8,996 bases of DNA, taken from Dichotomicrobium sp964650735. Lineage in GTDB: Bacteria > Pseudomonadota > Alphaproteobacteria > Rhizobiales > Rhodomicrobiaceae. Made by a program: the position numbers and the translations under genes. The first letter of the stretch is position 1; every line of letters begins with the position of its first letter. Location of the stretch: positions 1 through 8,996 of the forward strand of contig CAZYUT010000088.1 of the NCBI GenBank assembly GCA_964650735.1. The letters are read 5' to 3'. The notes beneath the pieces are model-generated. The model was not told where the DNA came from. It saw only the letters and a list, made by a program, of their open reading frames with translations, and searched no databases. Below, in pieces: positions 1 through 7,408 of this stretch.

Positions 1-563
1 CGGATGAGCGAACCGGCGGCGGCCAGCCCCTCGATCACTGCCGCGCTGACGCCCGCGGCGCGCGCCAGCTCCGCCTTTGCGCGCACAGCGCCATCGGCAG
101 CCGCGGCGAGCACCTTCTCCCGCGCCGGGGTCATCCGTTCCGGTGGCGCGCCGGCGGCGCGATACCCGAAGCGCGGGCCTTCCGGCTCGAAGGCGCGCGG
201 CGCGCTCATCATCATCTTCAGCACCATACCGCGCGGGCTGAGCGTGTAACTCGCCACCCAATCCACCAGACGCCGCGACACTGCGGGCAGCGGCGGCGCG
301 TCCAGCACCTCGATGATGGATTTGAGCTTCTTCGCCCGGACATCAGCCGTGCGCGCCGCGCCCCAGACCACCCCGACCCGCCGCGCCGAGCCGAGCGGCA
401 CGCGCACGAACGTCCCCGGCGGCGGCAGATCGCCTTCGGGCGGCTGATAGTCGTAAGCCTCGTCGAGCGCCAGCGGCACCAGCACGGGCACTGTGCGCAC
501 CTGCCCCGCCCGCGGCTCGTCAAGATCAAGCCGCGCCTGCGCTGCGCCAGACAGCCCCGTCAT
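1..563 (-). CDS. priA: Primosomal protein N' (PriA replication-restart helicase), N-terminal 187 residues, cut by window edge
   Basis: PriA is a superfamily 2 DNA helicase that recognises stalled or collapsed replication forks and starts primosome reassembly in the cytoplasm. The visible part is the DNA-binding front end. Residues about 23-118 match the 3'-DNA-end-binding domain: VPVLVPLALDEAYDY (25-39), the GTFVRVPLG core (50-58), VGVVWG (63-68), then DWVASYTLSPRGMVLK (101-116). Residues about 144-187 look like the start of the winged-helix domain. The helicase motifs and zinc-binding cysteines would lie beyond the left edge. The start is the ATG at 561-563, with AGG about 8 nt upstream. The frame is open for 187 codons to the edge. 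It is divergent from xerC. In several alphaproteobacteria priA neighbours atpH, so ATP synthase genes may lie to the left (inference only). The identification is firm. Confidence 0.93.
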   Translation of the reverse strand, partial: MTGLSGAAQARLDLDEPRAGQVRTVPVLVPLALDEAYDYQPPEGDLPPPGTFVRVPLGSARRVGVVWGAARTADVRAKKLKSIIEVLDAPPLPAVSRRLVDWVASYTLSPRGMVLKMMMSAPRAFEPEGPRFGYRAAGAPPERMTPAREKVLAAAADGAVRAKAELARAAGVSAAVIEGLAAAGSLI

Positions 564-579
564 GGCTTGCGCCTGCGGA

Positions 580-594
580 TTAACACTGCGTCAA
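580..594. promoter_or_regulatory. Candidate CtrA-like binding site between priA and xerC
   Basis: The sequence is TTAA, seven bases, then TCAA, followed by C. This is one mismatch from the CtrA consensus TTAA-N7-TTAAC of alphaproteobacteria. It lies 17 bp upstream of the priA start and 58 bp upstream of xerC, so it could act on either gene. No convincing -35/-10 pair is visible in the 89-bp spacer. A single near-match in a short region could be chance. Confidence 0.3.
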
Positions 595-652
595 CCATAG
601 CACCGGTAGTTTTAAGCCTTTGCCGCCGAGTTAGGAAAGCAGCGTCGCGCCG

Positions 653-1611
<959 letters not shown>

Positions 1612-1621
<10 letters not shown>

Positions 1622-2235
1622 TCGACGGCGATCAGCGCAACAATGGCCGCGCGCAACTCGCTGATGCCCAGACGCTTCTGCGATGAGGTCGCAATGATCT
1701 CTGGGTGCGCCGCCGGGTGCTTGGCAATCTGCGCTGCCGTCTCTGTGTGCACCCGCTGGAGCTGCGCCGCGTTGATCTTGTCGATCTTGGTCAGCACCAC
1801 CTGATACGACACGGCCATCTCATCCATCAGCGCGAGCACATCCTTGTCAGTGTTCTTGATTCCGTGGCGCGCGTCGATCAGCAGGAACACCCGCTTGAGC
1901 TGCGGGCGGCCGCGCAGGTAAGCGTAAATAAGCTCGTTCCACCCCTTGACCTGGGCTTTAGGGGCCTTGGCGTATCCGTAGCCGGGCATGTCCACGATGT
2001 GGAGAACCTCGTCAACGCGGAAATAGTTGAGTTCGCGCGTGCGGCCCGGCGTATTCGAGGTGCGGGCCAGCGCCTTGCGACCGGTAAGCGCGTTCAGCAG
2101 GCTGGATTTGCCAACGTTGGAACGGCCCGCAAAGGCAATTTCGGGCTGCGGCTCGTCTGGCAGCCCGTCGAGGCGCACCACCCCTTTGACGAAGGTGATC
2201 GGAGCGGAGAACAGCCCCTCGGCGCTTGACGTCAC
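1612..2235 (-). CDS. engB: Ribosome biogenesis GTP-binding protein EngB (YihA/YsxC)
   Basis: EngB is a small TRAFAC-class GTPase needed for late assembly of the large ribosomal subunit. All G motifs are visible, numbered from the GTG start: G1 GRSNVGKS (37-44), G2 TPGRT (62-66), G3 DMPGYGYAKAP (82-92), G4 TKID (149-152) and G5 TSS (183-185). The 207-residue length fits the family. Start choice: no ATG exists before the G1 motif. A GTG at 2233-2235 has AAGAG (2242-2246) at a 6-nt spacing. A TTG at 2239-2241 overlaps the yidC stop as TTGA and adds two residues, but has no room for a ribosome site. I prefer the GTG. Either way translation is probably coupled to yidC, and engB is the last gene of the rpmH-rnpA-yidC-engB operon. 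In many alphaproteobacteria argB follows engB; here the convergent xerC takes that place. Confidence 0.94.
1618..1635. other. Perfect inverted repeat at the xerC/engB convergent ends
   Basis: CTGATCG (1618-1624) and CGATCAG (1629-1635) form a perfect 7-bp stem with an ACGG loop. The repeat covers the xerC stop codon and the last codons of engB. Neither strand has a T-tract after it, so it is not a classical intrinsic terminator. It could still act as a two-way 3'-end stem for both messages. Confidence 0.45.
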
Positions 2236-2237
2236 GA

Positions 2238-4061
2238 TCAACTCTTGCTGGAGCCGCCAACTCCGCGCCTGTTGAACAGCTTGTCCAGCCCCATGTTCTC
2301 CAGGAGGTTCACCTCAACCCCCTGGCGATTCATGATGTACCACTGCTGCGCGATCGTCAGGATGTTGTTCCATGTCCAGTAGATCACCAGCCCGGCCGGG
2401 AAGGTCGCGAGCAGGAAGGTGAACAACACCGGCATCCAGGTGAAGATCTTCTGCTGGATGGGATCGCCGGGCATTGGGTTGAGCCGCATCTGGATGAACA
2501 TCGTCACGCCCATGATAATCGGCCAGATGCCGATCAGCAGGAAGTCGGGCACCGAATAAGGGAGCAGCCCGAAAAGATTGAAAATGCTCGTCGGGTCCGG
2601 CGCGGAGAGGTCCTGAATCCAGCCGAAGAACGGCGCGTGGCGCATCTCGATGGTGACGAACAGCACTTTGTAAAGCGCAAAGAACACCGGAATTTGGATC
2701 AGGATCGGCAGGCAACCCGACATCGGGTTAACCTTCTCGCGCTTGTACAGCTCCATCAGCTCCTGCTGCTGACGCATCCTGTCGTCTTTATAAAGCTCGC
2801 GCAGGCGCATCATCTCAGGCTGGAGCTTCTTCATCTTGCTCATCGACTCGTACGACTTGTTCGCCAGCGGGAAGAACACGAGCTTGATGAGCAACGTGAC
2901 GATCAGGATCGAAACGCCAAAGTTCCCAACCAGACTGTAAAAGAAATCCAGCGCGATGAAGAGCGGCTTGGTGATGAAATGGAACCAGCCCCAGTCGATC
3001 AGCAGCTCGAACTGCTGTATCCCGAGGTCCGCCTCGTAGCTGTCGATCAGGCTGCTTTCCTTCGCGCCGGCAAACAGCCGCGATGTCACCTCGCCCGTGG
3101 CGCCTGGAGCAACCTGAACTGCCGGCAGAAGATAGTCGGTCTGAAAGCGCGCCTGCATCCCTTGCCCGTCGCCGACGAAGCGCGCGTCGTACGCCAGGTC
3201 CTGAGGTGGAATAAGGGTGGCTGCCCAGTATTTGTCTGTGATGCCCAGCCAGCCGCCGGTTGCGGAATAGGTCGTCGGCGCGGCGCTTTCCAGAAGATCA
3301 CTGTAGTCGAATTCCTCCAGCCCCGCTTCGCCGAGAACGCCGATCGGCCCTTCATGCAGGATGAAGAAACCCTGCGTTGGAGGGATGCCGTGGCGAGCGA
3401 TCAGACCGTAAGGGAAAAGCTGGAGCGTCTCGCCGGTGTTGTTCTCCACACTCTGGGTGACGGTGAACATGTAGTTCTCGTCCACCTCGATGATGCGGCG
3501 GAAAATCACGCCTTGACCGTTGTCATAGACGAGCGTGACCGGATTGCCAGGCGATAGCGGCCCGGAGCTTTCCATGCTCCACTCGGTTTCCGGCCCGGGG
3601 ACGTTCATGCCGCCGCCGGCGGTCGTCCAGCCATGTTGAGCATAGAAGGCGCGGTTGGGCGCGGGGCTGCCCGATGGGGACAGGAGCGTGACGTTCGCGC
3701 TGTCCTTATCAACCGCGACGCGATACTTGTTCAACGTCAGGTCATCGATGCGGCCGCCCTTCAAGTTGATGGAGCCGCGCAGGCTAGGCGTATCGATCGG
3801 GACGCGCTGTGTTTCGGAGATGGCCGCTTCGCGCGAGGACGTGGCTGCAGGCAAGCGCGGCGCACCGGCCGTTGGCTCGCCTGTTGCCGACGGGGATGGG
3901 GTTCCGGTTTGGGCCTGGCCCTGCGCAGGCGTTTGCTGCGTTGTCTGAGGCTGCTGCTGGGCCGGCGGCTGCTGCGGCCCGATGACCAGCGCTTGCCACA
4001 CAAACAGCACGATGACTGACAGGGCGACCGCCAGCAGTAGATTACGGTTCTTCTCGTCCAT
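2238..4061 (-). CDS. yidC: Membrane protein insertase YidC
   Basis: YidC (Oxa1 superfamily) inserts and folds inner-membrane proteins, alone or with SecYEG. The 607-residue protein has the Gram-negative long form. TM1 is at about 7-27, followed by a Pro/Gln/Thr-rich linker (29-80) and the periplasmic beta-supersandwich domain (about 85-345). An amphipathic segment lies near 350-372, and the conserved five-helix insertase core spans about 375-578. Within it are the charged cytoplasmic hairpin (403-445, KMKKLQPEMMRLRELYKDD), NPMSGCLPILIQIPVFFALY (445-464) and FPAGLVIYW (554-562). The hydrophilic-groove charge, R366 in E. coli, aligns with K393 (TLLIKLVFFPLANK); Lys here is, as I recall, usual for alphaproteobacteria. 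The start ATG (4059-4061) has an AGG 4 nt upstream. The 83-bp gap to rnpA is too short for yidD, which often sits there. The engB start is 2 bp after the stop. Confidence 0.96.
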   Translation of the reverse strand: MDEKNRNLLLAVALSVIVLFVWQALVIGPQQPPAQQQPQTTQQTPAQGQAQTGTPSPSATGEPTAGAPRLPAATSSREAAISETQRVPIDTPSLRGSINLKGGRIDDLTLNKYRVAVDKDSANVTLLSPSGSPAPNRAFYAQHGWTTAGGGMNVPGPETEWSMESSGPLSPGNPVTLVYDNGQGVIFRRIIEVDENYMFTVTQSVENNTGETLQLFPYGLIARHGIPPTQGFFILHEGPIGVLGEAGLEEFDYSDLLESAAPTTYSATGGWLGITDKYWAATLIPPQDLAYDARFVGDGQGMQARFQTDYLLPAVQVAPGATGEVTSRLFAGAKESSLIDSYEADLGIQQFELLIDWGWFHFITKPLFIALDFFYSLVGNFGVSILIVTLLIKLVFFPLANKSYESMSKMKKLQPEMMRLRELYKDDRMRQQQELMELYKREKVNPMSGCLPILIQIPVFFALYKVLFVTIEMRHAPFFGWIQDLSAPDPTSIFNLFGLLPYSVPDFLLIGIWPIIMGVTMFIQMRLNPMPGDPIQQKIFTWMPVLFTFLLATFPAGLVIYWTWNNILTIAQQWYIMNRQGVEVNLLENMGLDKLFNRRGVGGSSKS

Positions 4062-4144
4062 GAAACCTGGAAAGCTCCCGCGCGTCCGAATTGCTGTAGA
4101 TATAGGGCCCGTTTAGCCGTTGGAAACCTGCCGCGCCAGCAATT

Positions 4145-4570
4145 TCAAGCGTCTTGGATCCGCTGAGACGCATTGTTTCGTTGCGGCCGCCCGTCACGGC
4201 TGTGCACCTTCTGGAACGCCTGCTGCAAATCCCTGAGGAGCGCCTCGAAATCCCGGTCCAGCGCAGCCGCCCGTCCGATCACGACATAGTCGTAGTCCGG
4301 CCGGGCATCGACCGGCGCGACCCGCCGCACCGCCTCCTTCAGCCGCCGGCGCGCCCGGTTGCGGCGCACCGCGCCCCCGCGCTTGCGTCCCTGCGGCCCC
4401 TCCTGCGCGACGGCATGGCGCGAAACCGTGAAGCCGAAGCGCGGCCCGCTGATTTCGCAGTCCTGCGCCCGCGGCGCGGCCTGCAGAACAAACGCTGGCG
4501 TGACCCAGCGGCGGCCGGACTTCAACCTGACAAACTCGCGCCTGTCTTTCAATGTCGTCAGTCGCGCCAT
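4145..4570 (-). CDS. rnpA: Ribonuclease P protein component (C5 protein)
   Basis: RnpA is the protein cofactor of RNase P, which cuts the 5' leader from pre-tRNAs; the RNA subunit is catalytic. Taken from the ATG at 4568-4570 (GAGG 9 nt upstream), it is a basic 141-residue protein. Its N-terminus is MARLTTLKDRREFVRLKSGR, then FGFTVSR (45-51) and the family signature RRNRARRRLKEAVRRV (69-84) containing the RNR motif. The usual length is about 110-130. The extra length comes partly from a loop at 51-69: about 19 residues separate FTVS from RNR, where most homologues have about 8. The gene starts 32 bp after the rpmH stop and shares its transcript. The same frame stays open upstream through all of rpmH to an ATG at 4825, but the promoter position and the homology make that long form unlikely. 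Confidence 0.92.
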   Translation of the reverse strand: MARLTTLKDRREFVRLKSGRRWVTPAFVLQAAPRAQDCEISGPRFGFTVSRHAVAQEGPQGRKRGGAVRRNRARRRLKEAVRRVAPVDARPDYDYVVIGRAAALDRDFEALLRDLQQAFQKVHSRDGRPQRNNASQRIQDA

Positions 4571-4602
4571 CTGCACCGGCCTCGGATCGCGGCCCGCGCC
4601 GC

Positions 4603-4737
4603 CTATGCCGTCAGCTTCCTGCGCCGGCGCGCACGACGCCGCGCCAGGATCTTTTGCCCGGCCTTGGTGCTCATGCGTGCGCGGAACCCGTGCCTGCGCT
4701 TTCGCCGGAGCCTGCCGGGCTGAAACGTGCGTTTCAC
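4603..4737 (-). CDS. rpmH: 50S ribosomal protein L34
   Basis: This 44-residue, extremely Arg/Lys-rich protein is L34 of the large ribosomal subunit. It opens with MKRTFQPGRLRRKRRHGFRA, the diagnostic L34 signature, continues with RMSTKAGQKIL (21-31) and ends in an arginine run before KLTA. The start is GTG (4735-4737), with GGGAG about 8 nt upstream; no ATG would give the conserved N-terminus. The stop is TAG at 4603-4605. The tail has an unbroken RARRRR run (35-40) where many homologues have a Gly. It is the first gene of the operon, 32 bp ahead of rnpA, the near-universal rpmH-rnpA pair. A strong promoter-like sequence lies about 42 bp upstream. Confidence 0.95.
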   Translation of the reverse strand: MKRTFQPGRLRRKRRHGFRARMSTKAGQKILARRRARRRRKLTA

Positions 4738-4994
4738 CCTCGATCTCCCTGTTCTTTTGTCTGTTCAATCCTTGCGTGGTTATAGGGTCGGTTCGTTCCG
4801 CCTGTCCAGACCACGCCAGGTTCACGCGCTCATCACCTCAGGCCACATCTCATCACGAGCGCTTGACAGGGCATTCCCGCGCTGCCGGGTCTCCCGTACA
4901 TAAGAAGCAGGCGCCCGCGCTCAAAGCACACGCGCGTTTCGCAGCGGCAAACGCAGGGCCCTTGACGATAACGAGGACGACTGGAGCCTGAGGG
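4738..4994. other. Divergent intergenic region between rpmH and the TVP38 gene
   Basis: These 257 bp separate two divergent transcription units. The rpmH-proximal half contains the promoter listed separately. The plus-direction half has a perfect TTGACA (4863-4868) and a TTGACG (4962-4967), but neither has a recognisable -10 at 16-19 nt. TACATA at 4897-4902 looks like a -10 without a good -35. I see no DnaA boxes, tRNA, riboswitch fold or coding region here. Confidence 0.6.
4779..4808 (-). promoter_or_regulatory. Predicted sigma-70-type promoter of the rpmH-rnpA-yidC-engB operon
   Basis: On the minus strand, TGGACA (4803-4808) is followed after 18 bp by TATAAC (4779-4784), or after 17 bp by CTATAA (4780-4785). 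Each element is five of six to the TTGACA/TATAAT consensus when TATAAC is used. The predicted transcription start near 4772 leaves a leader of about 35 nt before the rpmH GTG. Confidence 0.6.
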
Positions 4995-5873
4995 ATGAAT
5001 GGCGGTAAACTCAACGCTGCCGATTACGGAGCCCAACATTTGACTTCGCACAACGAGCGCGACGAACCGCAGCCAGAAGCAGGCGGCCCGGAACTCAGCG
5101 AGGCCGCGCCGCGGCGTCCGCTGTGGCGCCGGCTGATGCCGCTGATCGTGCTGGCCGGCGCAGCCGGCCTGATCCTCTCGCAGGGCTGGCACAACCTGAT
5201 CTCGTTCCAGCAACTCGCGCTGAACCAGCAGGCGCTGCAGGCCTGGATTGGCGAAAATATTTTCGCGGCACTGGCGGTTTACGCGGGGGTCTATGTCGTC
5301 GTGGTGGCGCTTTCGCTGCCGGGCGGAGCCGTGCTCACGGTCGCGGGCGGGCTGCTGTTCGGCTGGCTGATCGGCGGGCTGATCACTGTTGTCGCGGCGA
5401 CGCTGGGGGCGACCGCGATCTTCCTGATCGCCCGCACTTCCGTCGGCGAACCGCTAGCGGCGCGCGCTGGCCCCTGGCTCGACAGGTTTCGCGCGGGCTT
5501 TCAGGAAAATGCGCTGAGCTATCTGCTGTTCTTGCGCCTTGTCCCGGTGTTCCCGTTCTGGATCGTCAACCTGGCGCCGGCACTGCTCGGAGTATCGCTG
5601 CGCATCTACATCATCACGACTGCGCTGGGGATCATTCCCGGCACCTTCGCCTTCGCCTTTGCCGGCGCCGGGCTGGACAGCGTGCTGGCGGCCCAGCGCG
5701 AAGCCTTTCAGGCGTGCCAGGCCGCGCGAGAGATGGATGATCCCGCGTGCAGCTTGCAGTTTGATCCTGGCACGCTGATCACGACCGAACTTCTGATCGC
5801 CTTTGCCGCGCTGGGAATCGTTGCGCTCATCCCCGCAATCGTCAAGAAACTGAGGAAACAACCAACGGCGTGA
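4995..5873 (+). CDS. TVP38/TMEM64 family (VTT domain, DedA-like) inner-membrane protein
   Basis: This is a 292-residue polytopic protein of the TVP38/TMEM64 group, related to E. coli YdjX/YdjZ. Members are suspected lipid or small-molecule transporters or scramblase-like proteins; the substrate is not evident. A polar N-terminus (1-44) precedes TM1 (about 47-63). The VTT core follows: VYVVVVALSLPGG (99-111), TVAGGLLFGWLIG (115-127), a helix at 128-146, FLRLVPVFPFWIVNLAPALLG (179-199) and ALGIIPGTFAFAFAGAGLD (210-228). A last helix is at about 262-282, then a basic tail. Two cysteines (C241, C252) lie in the loop before the last helix and could form a disulfide. The ATG start has GGAG (4983-4986) 8 nt upstream and GAGGG adjacent. 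The FAD oxidoreductase begins 40 bp after the stop, in the same direction; the two domains occur fused in other bacteria, which supports joint function. Confidence 0.88.
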   Translation: MNGGKLNAADYGAQHLTSHNERDEPQPEAGGPELSEAAPRRPLWRRLMPLIVLAGAAGLILSQGWHNLISFQQLALNQQALQAWIGENIFAALAVYAGVYVVVVALSLPGGAVLTVAGGLLFGWLIGGLITVVAATLGATAIFLIARTSVGEPLAARAGPWLDRFRAGFQENALSYLLFLRLVPVFPFWIVNLAPALLGVSLRIYIITTALGIIPGTFAFAFAGAGLDSVLAAQREAFQACQAAREMDDPACSLQFDPGTLITTELLIAFAALGIVALIPAIVKKLRKQPTA

Positions 5874-5900
5874 CGCAGATCCGTTGCGTTCGCGCGAAGC

Positions 5901-5907
5901 AAGGGGG
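5901..5907 (+). promoter_or_regulatory. Ribosome binding site that sets the oxidoreductase start
   Basis: AAGGGGG lies 6 nt before the ATG at 5914-5916. This favours that start over the in-frame TTG at 5884, which would add ten residues ahead of the FAD-binding fold and has no ribosome site. Confidence 0.75.
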
Positions 5908-5913
5908 CACTTG

Positions 5914-7338
5914 ATGGCGGAGCAATTAACGCCCGACCTGTGCGTGATCGGTGCAGGCTCCGGCGGGCTATCGGTCGCGGCGGCCGCCGCGCAGTTCGGC
6001 GTTGATGTCGTGTTGATCGAGCGCGGCGAGATGGGCGGCGACTGCTTGAACTATGGCTGCGTGCCGTCAAAATCGCTGATCGCCGCGGCCAAGCGCGCGC
6101 ATGCGATGCGCGCCTCCGGCCCGTTCGGGATCAAGCCGCTGGAACCGGCCGTCGAGTTTGACCGGGTCCACGACCACATCCATGAGGTGATTGCCGCCAT
6201 CGCGCCGAACGATTCGGTTGAACGCTTCGAAGGGCTGGGCGCAACCGTCATCAAGGGCGAGGCGCGCTTCCGCGACAAGACGACGGTCATTGCCGACGGG
6301 CGCGAAATCAAGGCGCGCCGTTTCGTCATCGCGACCGGCTCCTCACCCGCGTTGCCGCCGATCCCGGGCATCGAGCGGGTGCCCTACTTCACCAACGAAA
6401 CGATCTTCAACAACAAACGGAAGATCGAGAAGCTGATCCTGATCGGTGGCGGGCCGATCGGCATGGAGCTGGCGCATGCCTTCCGCCGGCTTGGTAGCGA
6501 GGTCGTGGTGCTAGAGGCATTCAAGCCGCTGGCGAAGGAAGACCCGGAGCTGGCCGAAGTGGTGCTGCGACAGATGCAATCCGAGGGCGTTGAGATCATT
6601 TCCGACGCGCGGGTCGAGCGCTTCGAGCCGTTCGGCGAGCGCGTTCAGGTCCGTTTTACGCGCGGCGGCCAGTCCTATGCGCTCGACGGCTCGCACCTGA
6701 TGCTGGCAACAGGCCGGCGCCCGAACATCGACAAGCTGAATCTGGACAGCGCAGGCGTCCGATATGACCGCACCGGCATCAAGGTCGACAGGGGGCTGCG
6801 CACCAGCAACAGGCGGATTTACGCTATCGGCGACGTCATCGGCGGGCTGCAATTCACCCATGTCGCCAACTACCACGCCAGCGTCGTCATCAAGAACGCA
6901 TTGTTCCGCATCCCTGCGAAGGTCAACAATGACATCCTCCCGCGCGTGACCTTCACCGACCCCGAACTGGCGCAGGTCGGCCTCACCGAGGAGGAAGCGC
7001 GCAAAAAACACGGCAGCATCCACGTTTACCGCTGGCCATACAGCGACAACGACCGCGCGCAGGCCGAACGGGCCACCGACGGCTTTGTGAAGGTGATCAC
7101 CACTAAGCGCGGCCGCGTCGTTGGCGCCAGCATGGTCGGTGAGCACGCTGGCGAGCTGATCCAGATGTGGAGCCTGGCGATGCACAAGGGCATGCAGATC
7201 GGCGCGCTCGCCAGCATTGTCTCGCCCTATCCCACGCTTGCAGAAATCAATAAGCGCGCTGCGATCAACTTCTATACCCCGAGCCTGACGAACCCGATGA
7301 TCCGGCGCGTCATTGGCTTGCTGCGGAAATTGGGGTAA
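5914..7338 (+). CDS. FAD-dependent pyridine nucleotide-disulfide oxidoreductase, mercuric reductase/lipoamide dehydrogenase-like
   Basis: This 474-residue flavoenzyme belongs to class I of the pyridine nucleotide-disulfide oxidoreductases, which pass electrons between NAD(P)H, FAD and an active-site disulfide. Visible parts are the FAD-binding CVIGAGSGGLS (10-20), the redox disulfide GGDCLNYGCVPSKSL (41-55; C44, C49), and ATGSSPALPPIPG (140-152). The NAD(P)-binding site is GGGPIGMELA (178-187), with E200 at the end of the second strand, which suggests NADH. The second FAD motif is RIYAIGDV (301-308), and the dimerisation domain spans about 340-474. The lipoamide dehydrogenase HPT..E active-site segment is here PYPTLAE (438-444), with Tyr439 for His and Glu444 kept. 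No N-terminal metal-binding domain or C-terminal Cys pair of true mercuric reductases is present, so mercury reduction is unlikely. The physiological substrate is unknown. It probably forms an operon with the TVP38 gene upstream. Confidence 0.9.
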   Translation: MAEQLTPDLCVIGAGSGGLSVAAAAAQFGVDVVLIERGEMGGDCLNYGCVPSKSLIAAAKRAHAMRASGPFGIKPLEPAVEFDRVHDHIHEVIAAIAPNDSVERFEGLGATVIKGEARFRDKTTVIADGREIKARRFVIATGSSPALPPIPGIERVPYFTNETIFNNKRKIEKLILIGGGPIGMELAHAFRRLGSEVVVLEAFKPLAKEDPELAEVVLRQMQSEGVEIISDARVERFEPFGERVQVRFTRGGQSYALDGSHLMLATGRRPNIDKLNLDSAGVRYDRTGIKVDRGLRTSNRRIYAIGDVIGGLQFTHVANYHASVVIKNALFRIPAKVNNDILPRVTFTDPELAQVGLTEEEARKKHGSIHVYRWPYSDNDRAQAERATDGFVKVITTKRGRVVGASMVGEHAGELIQMWSLAMHKGMQIGALASIVSPYPTLAEINKRAAINFYTPSLTNPMIRRVIGLLRKLG

Positions 7339-7363
7339 ACCATAAGGCAGTTATCGGAATTCG

Positions 7364-7381
7364 CTCGCGCGGTTGCGCGGG
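7364..7381 (+). other. Stem-loop between the oxidoreductase and histidine kinase genes
   Basis: CTCGCGC (7364-7370) pairs with GCGCGGG (7375-7381), with one G-U pair and a GGTT loop. It lies 25 bp after the oxidoreductase stop. A short T run (7393-7396) is too far away for a classical terminator. It may be a weak terminator or attenuator, or chance in GC-rich DNA. Confidence 0.25.
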
Positions 7382-7397
7382 ACGGACAACTGTTTTC

Positions 7398-7404
7398 TGG
7401 GGAA
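7398..7404 (+). promoter_or_regulatory. Ribosome binding site that sets the histidine kinase start
   Basis: TGGGGAA ends 4 nt before the GTG at 7409-7411. It supports that start over the in-frame TTG at 7373, which lies inside the stem-loop and has no ribosome site. Confidence 0.6.
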
Positions 7405-7408
7405 CGCC

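Noticed and set aside
2226..3557. 443-codon open frame on the plus strand, antisense to yidC
   Set aside because: Its His/Gln/Arg/Leu-rich composition with no recognisable domain is typical of an antisense shadow in GC-rich DNA; yidC on the other strand is unmistakable.
4863..4868. Perfect TTGACA as a promoter for the TVP38 gene
   Set aside because: No acceptable -10 lies 16-19 bp downstream, so I did not call a promoter.
4154..4991. Plus-strand open frames of up to 210 codons across rnpA, rpmH and the intergenic region
   Set aside because: They oppose the recognisable RnpA and L34 proteins, have low-complexity Arg/Ala/Pro composition, and no ribosome sites or homology I recognise.
5884..5913. 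N-terminal extension of the oxidoreductase from a TTG
   Set aside because: The ATG at 5914 has a strong ribosome site and places the FAD-binding motif at the usual distance from the N-terminus.
6511..7185. 224-codon minus-strand open frame opposite the oxidoreductase
   Set aside because: Shadow frame lying over conserved NAD-binding and dimerisation regions of the real gene.
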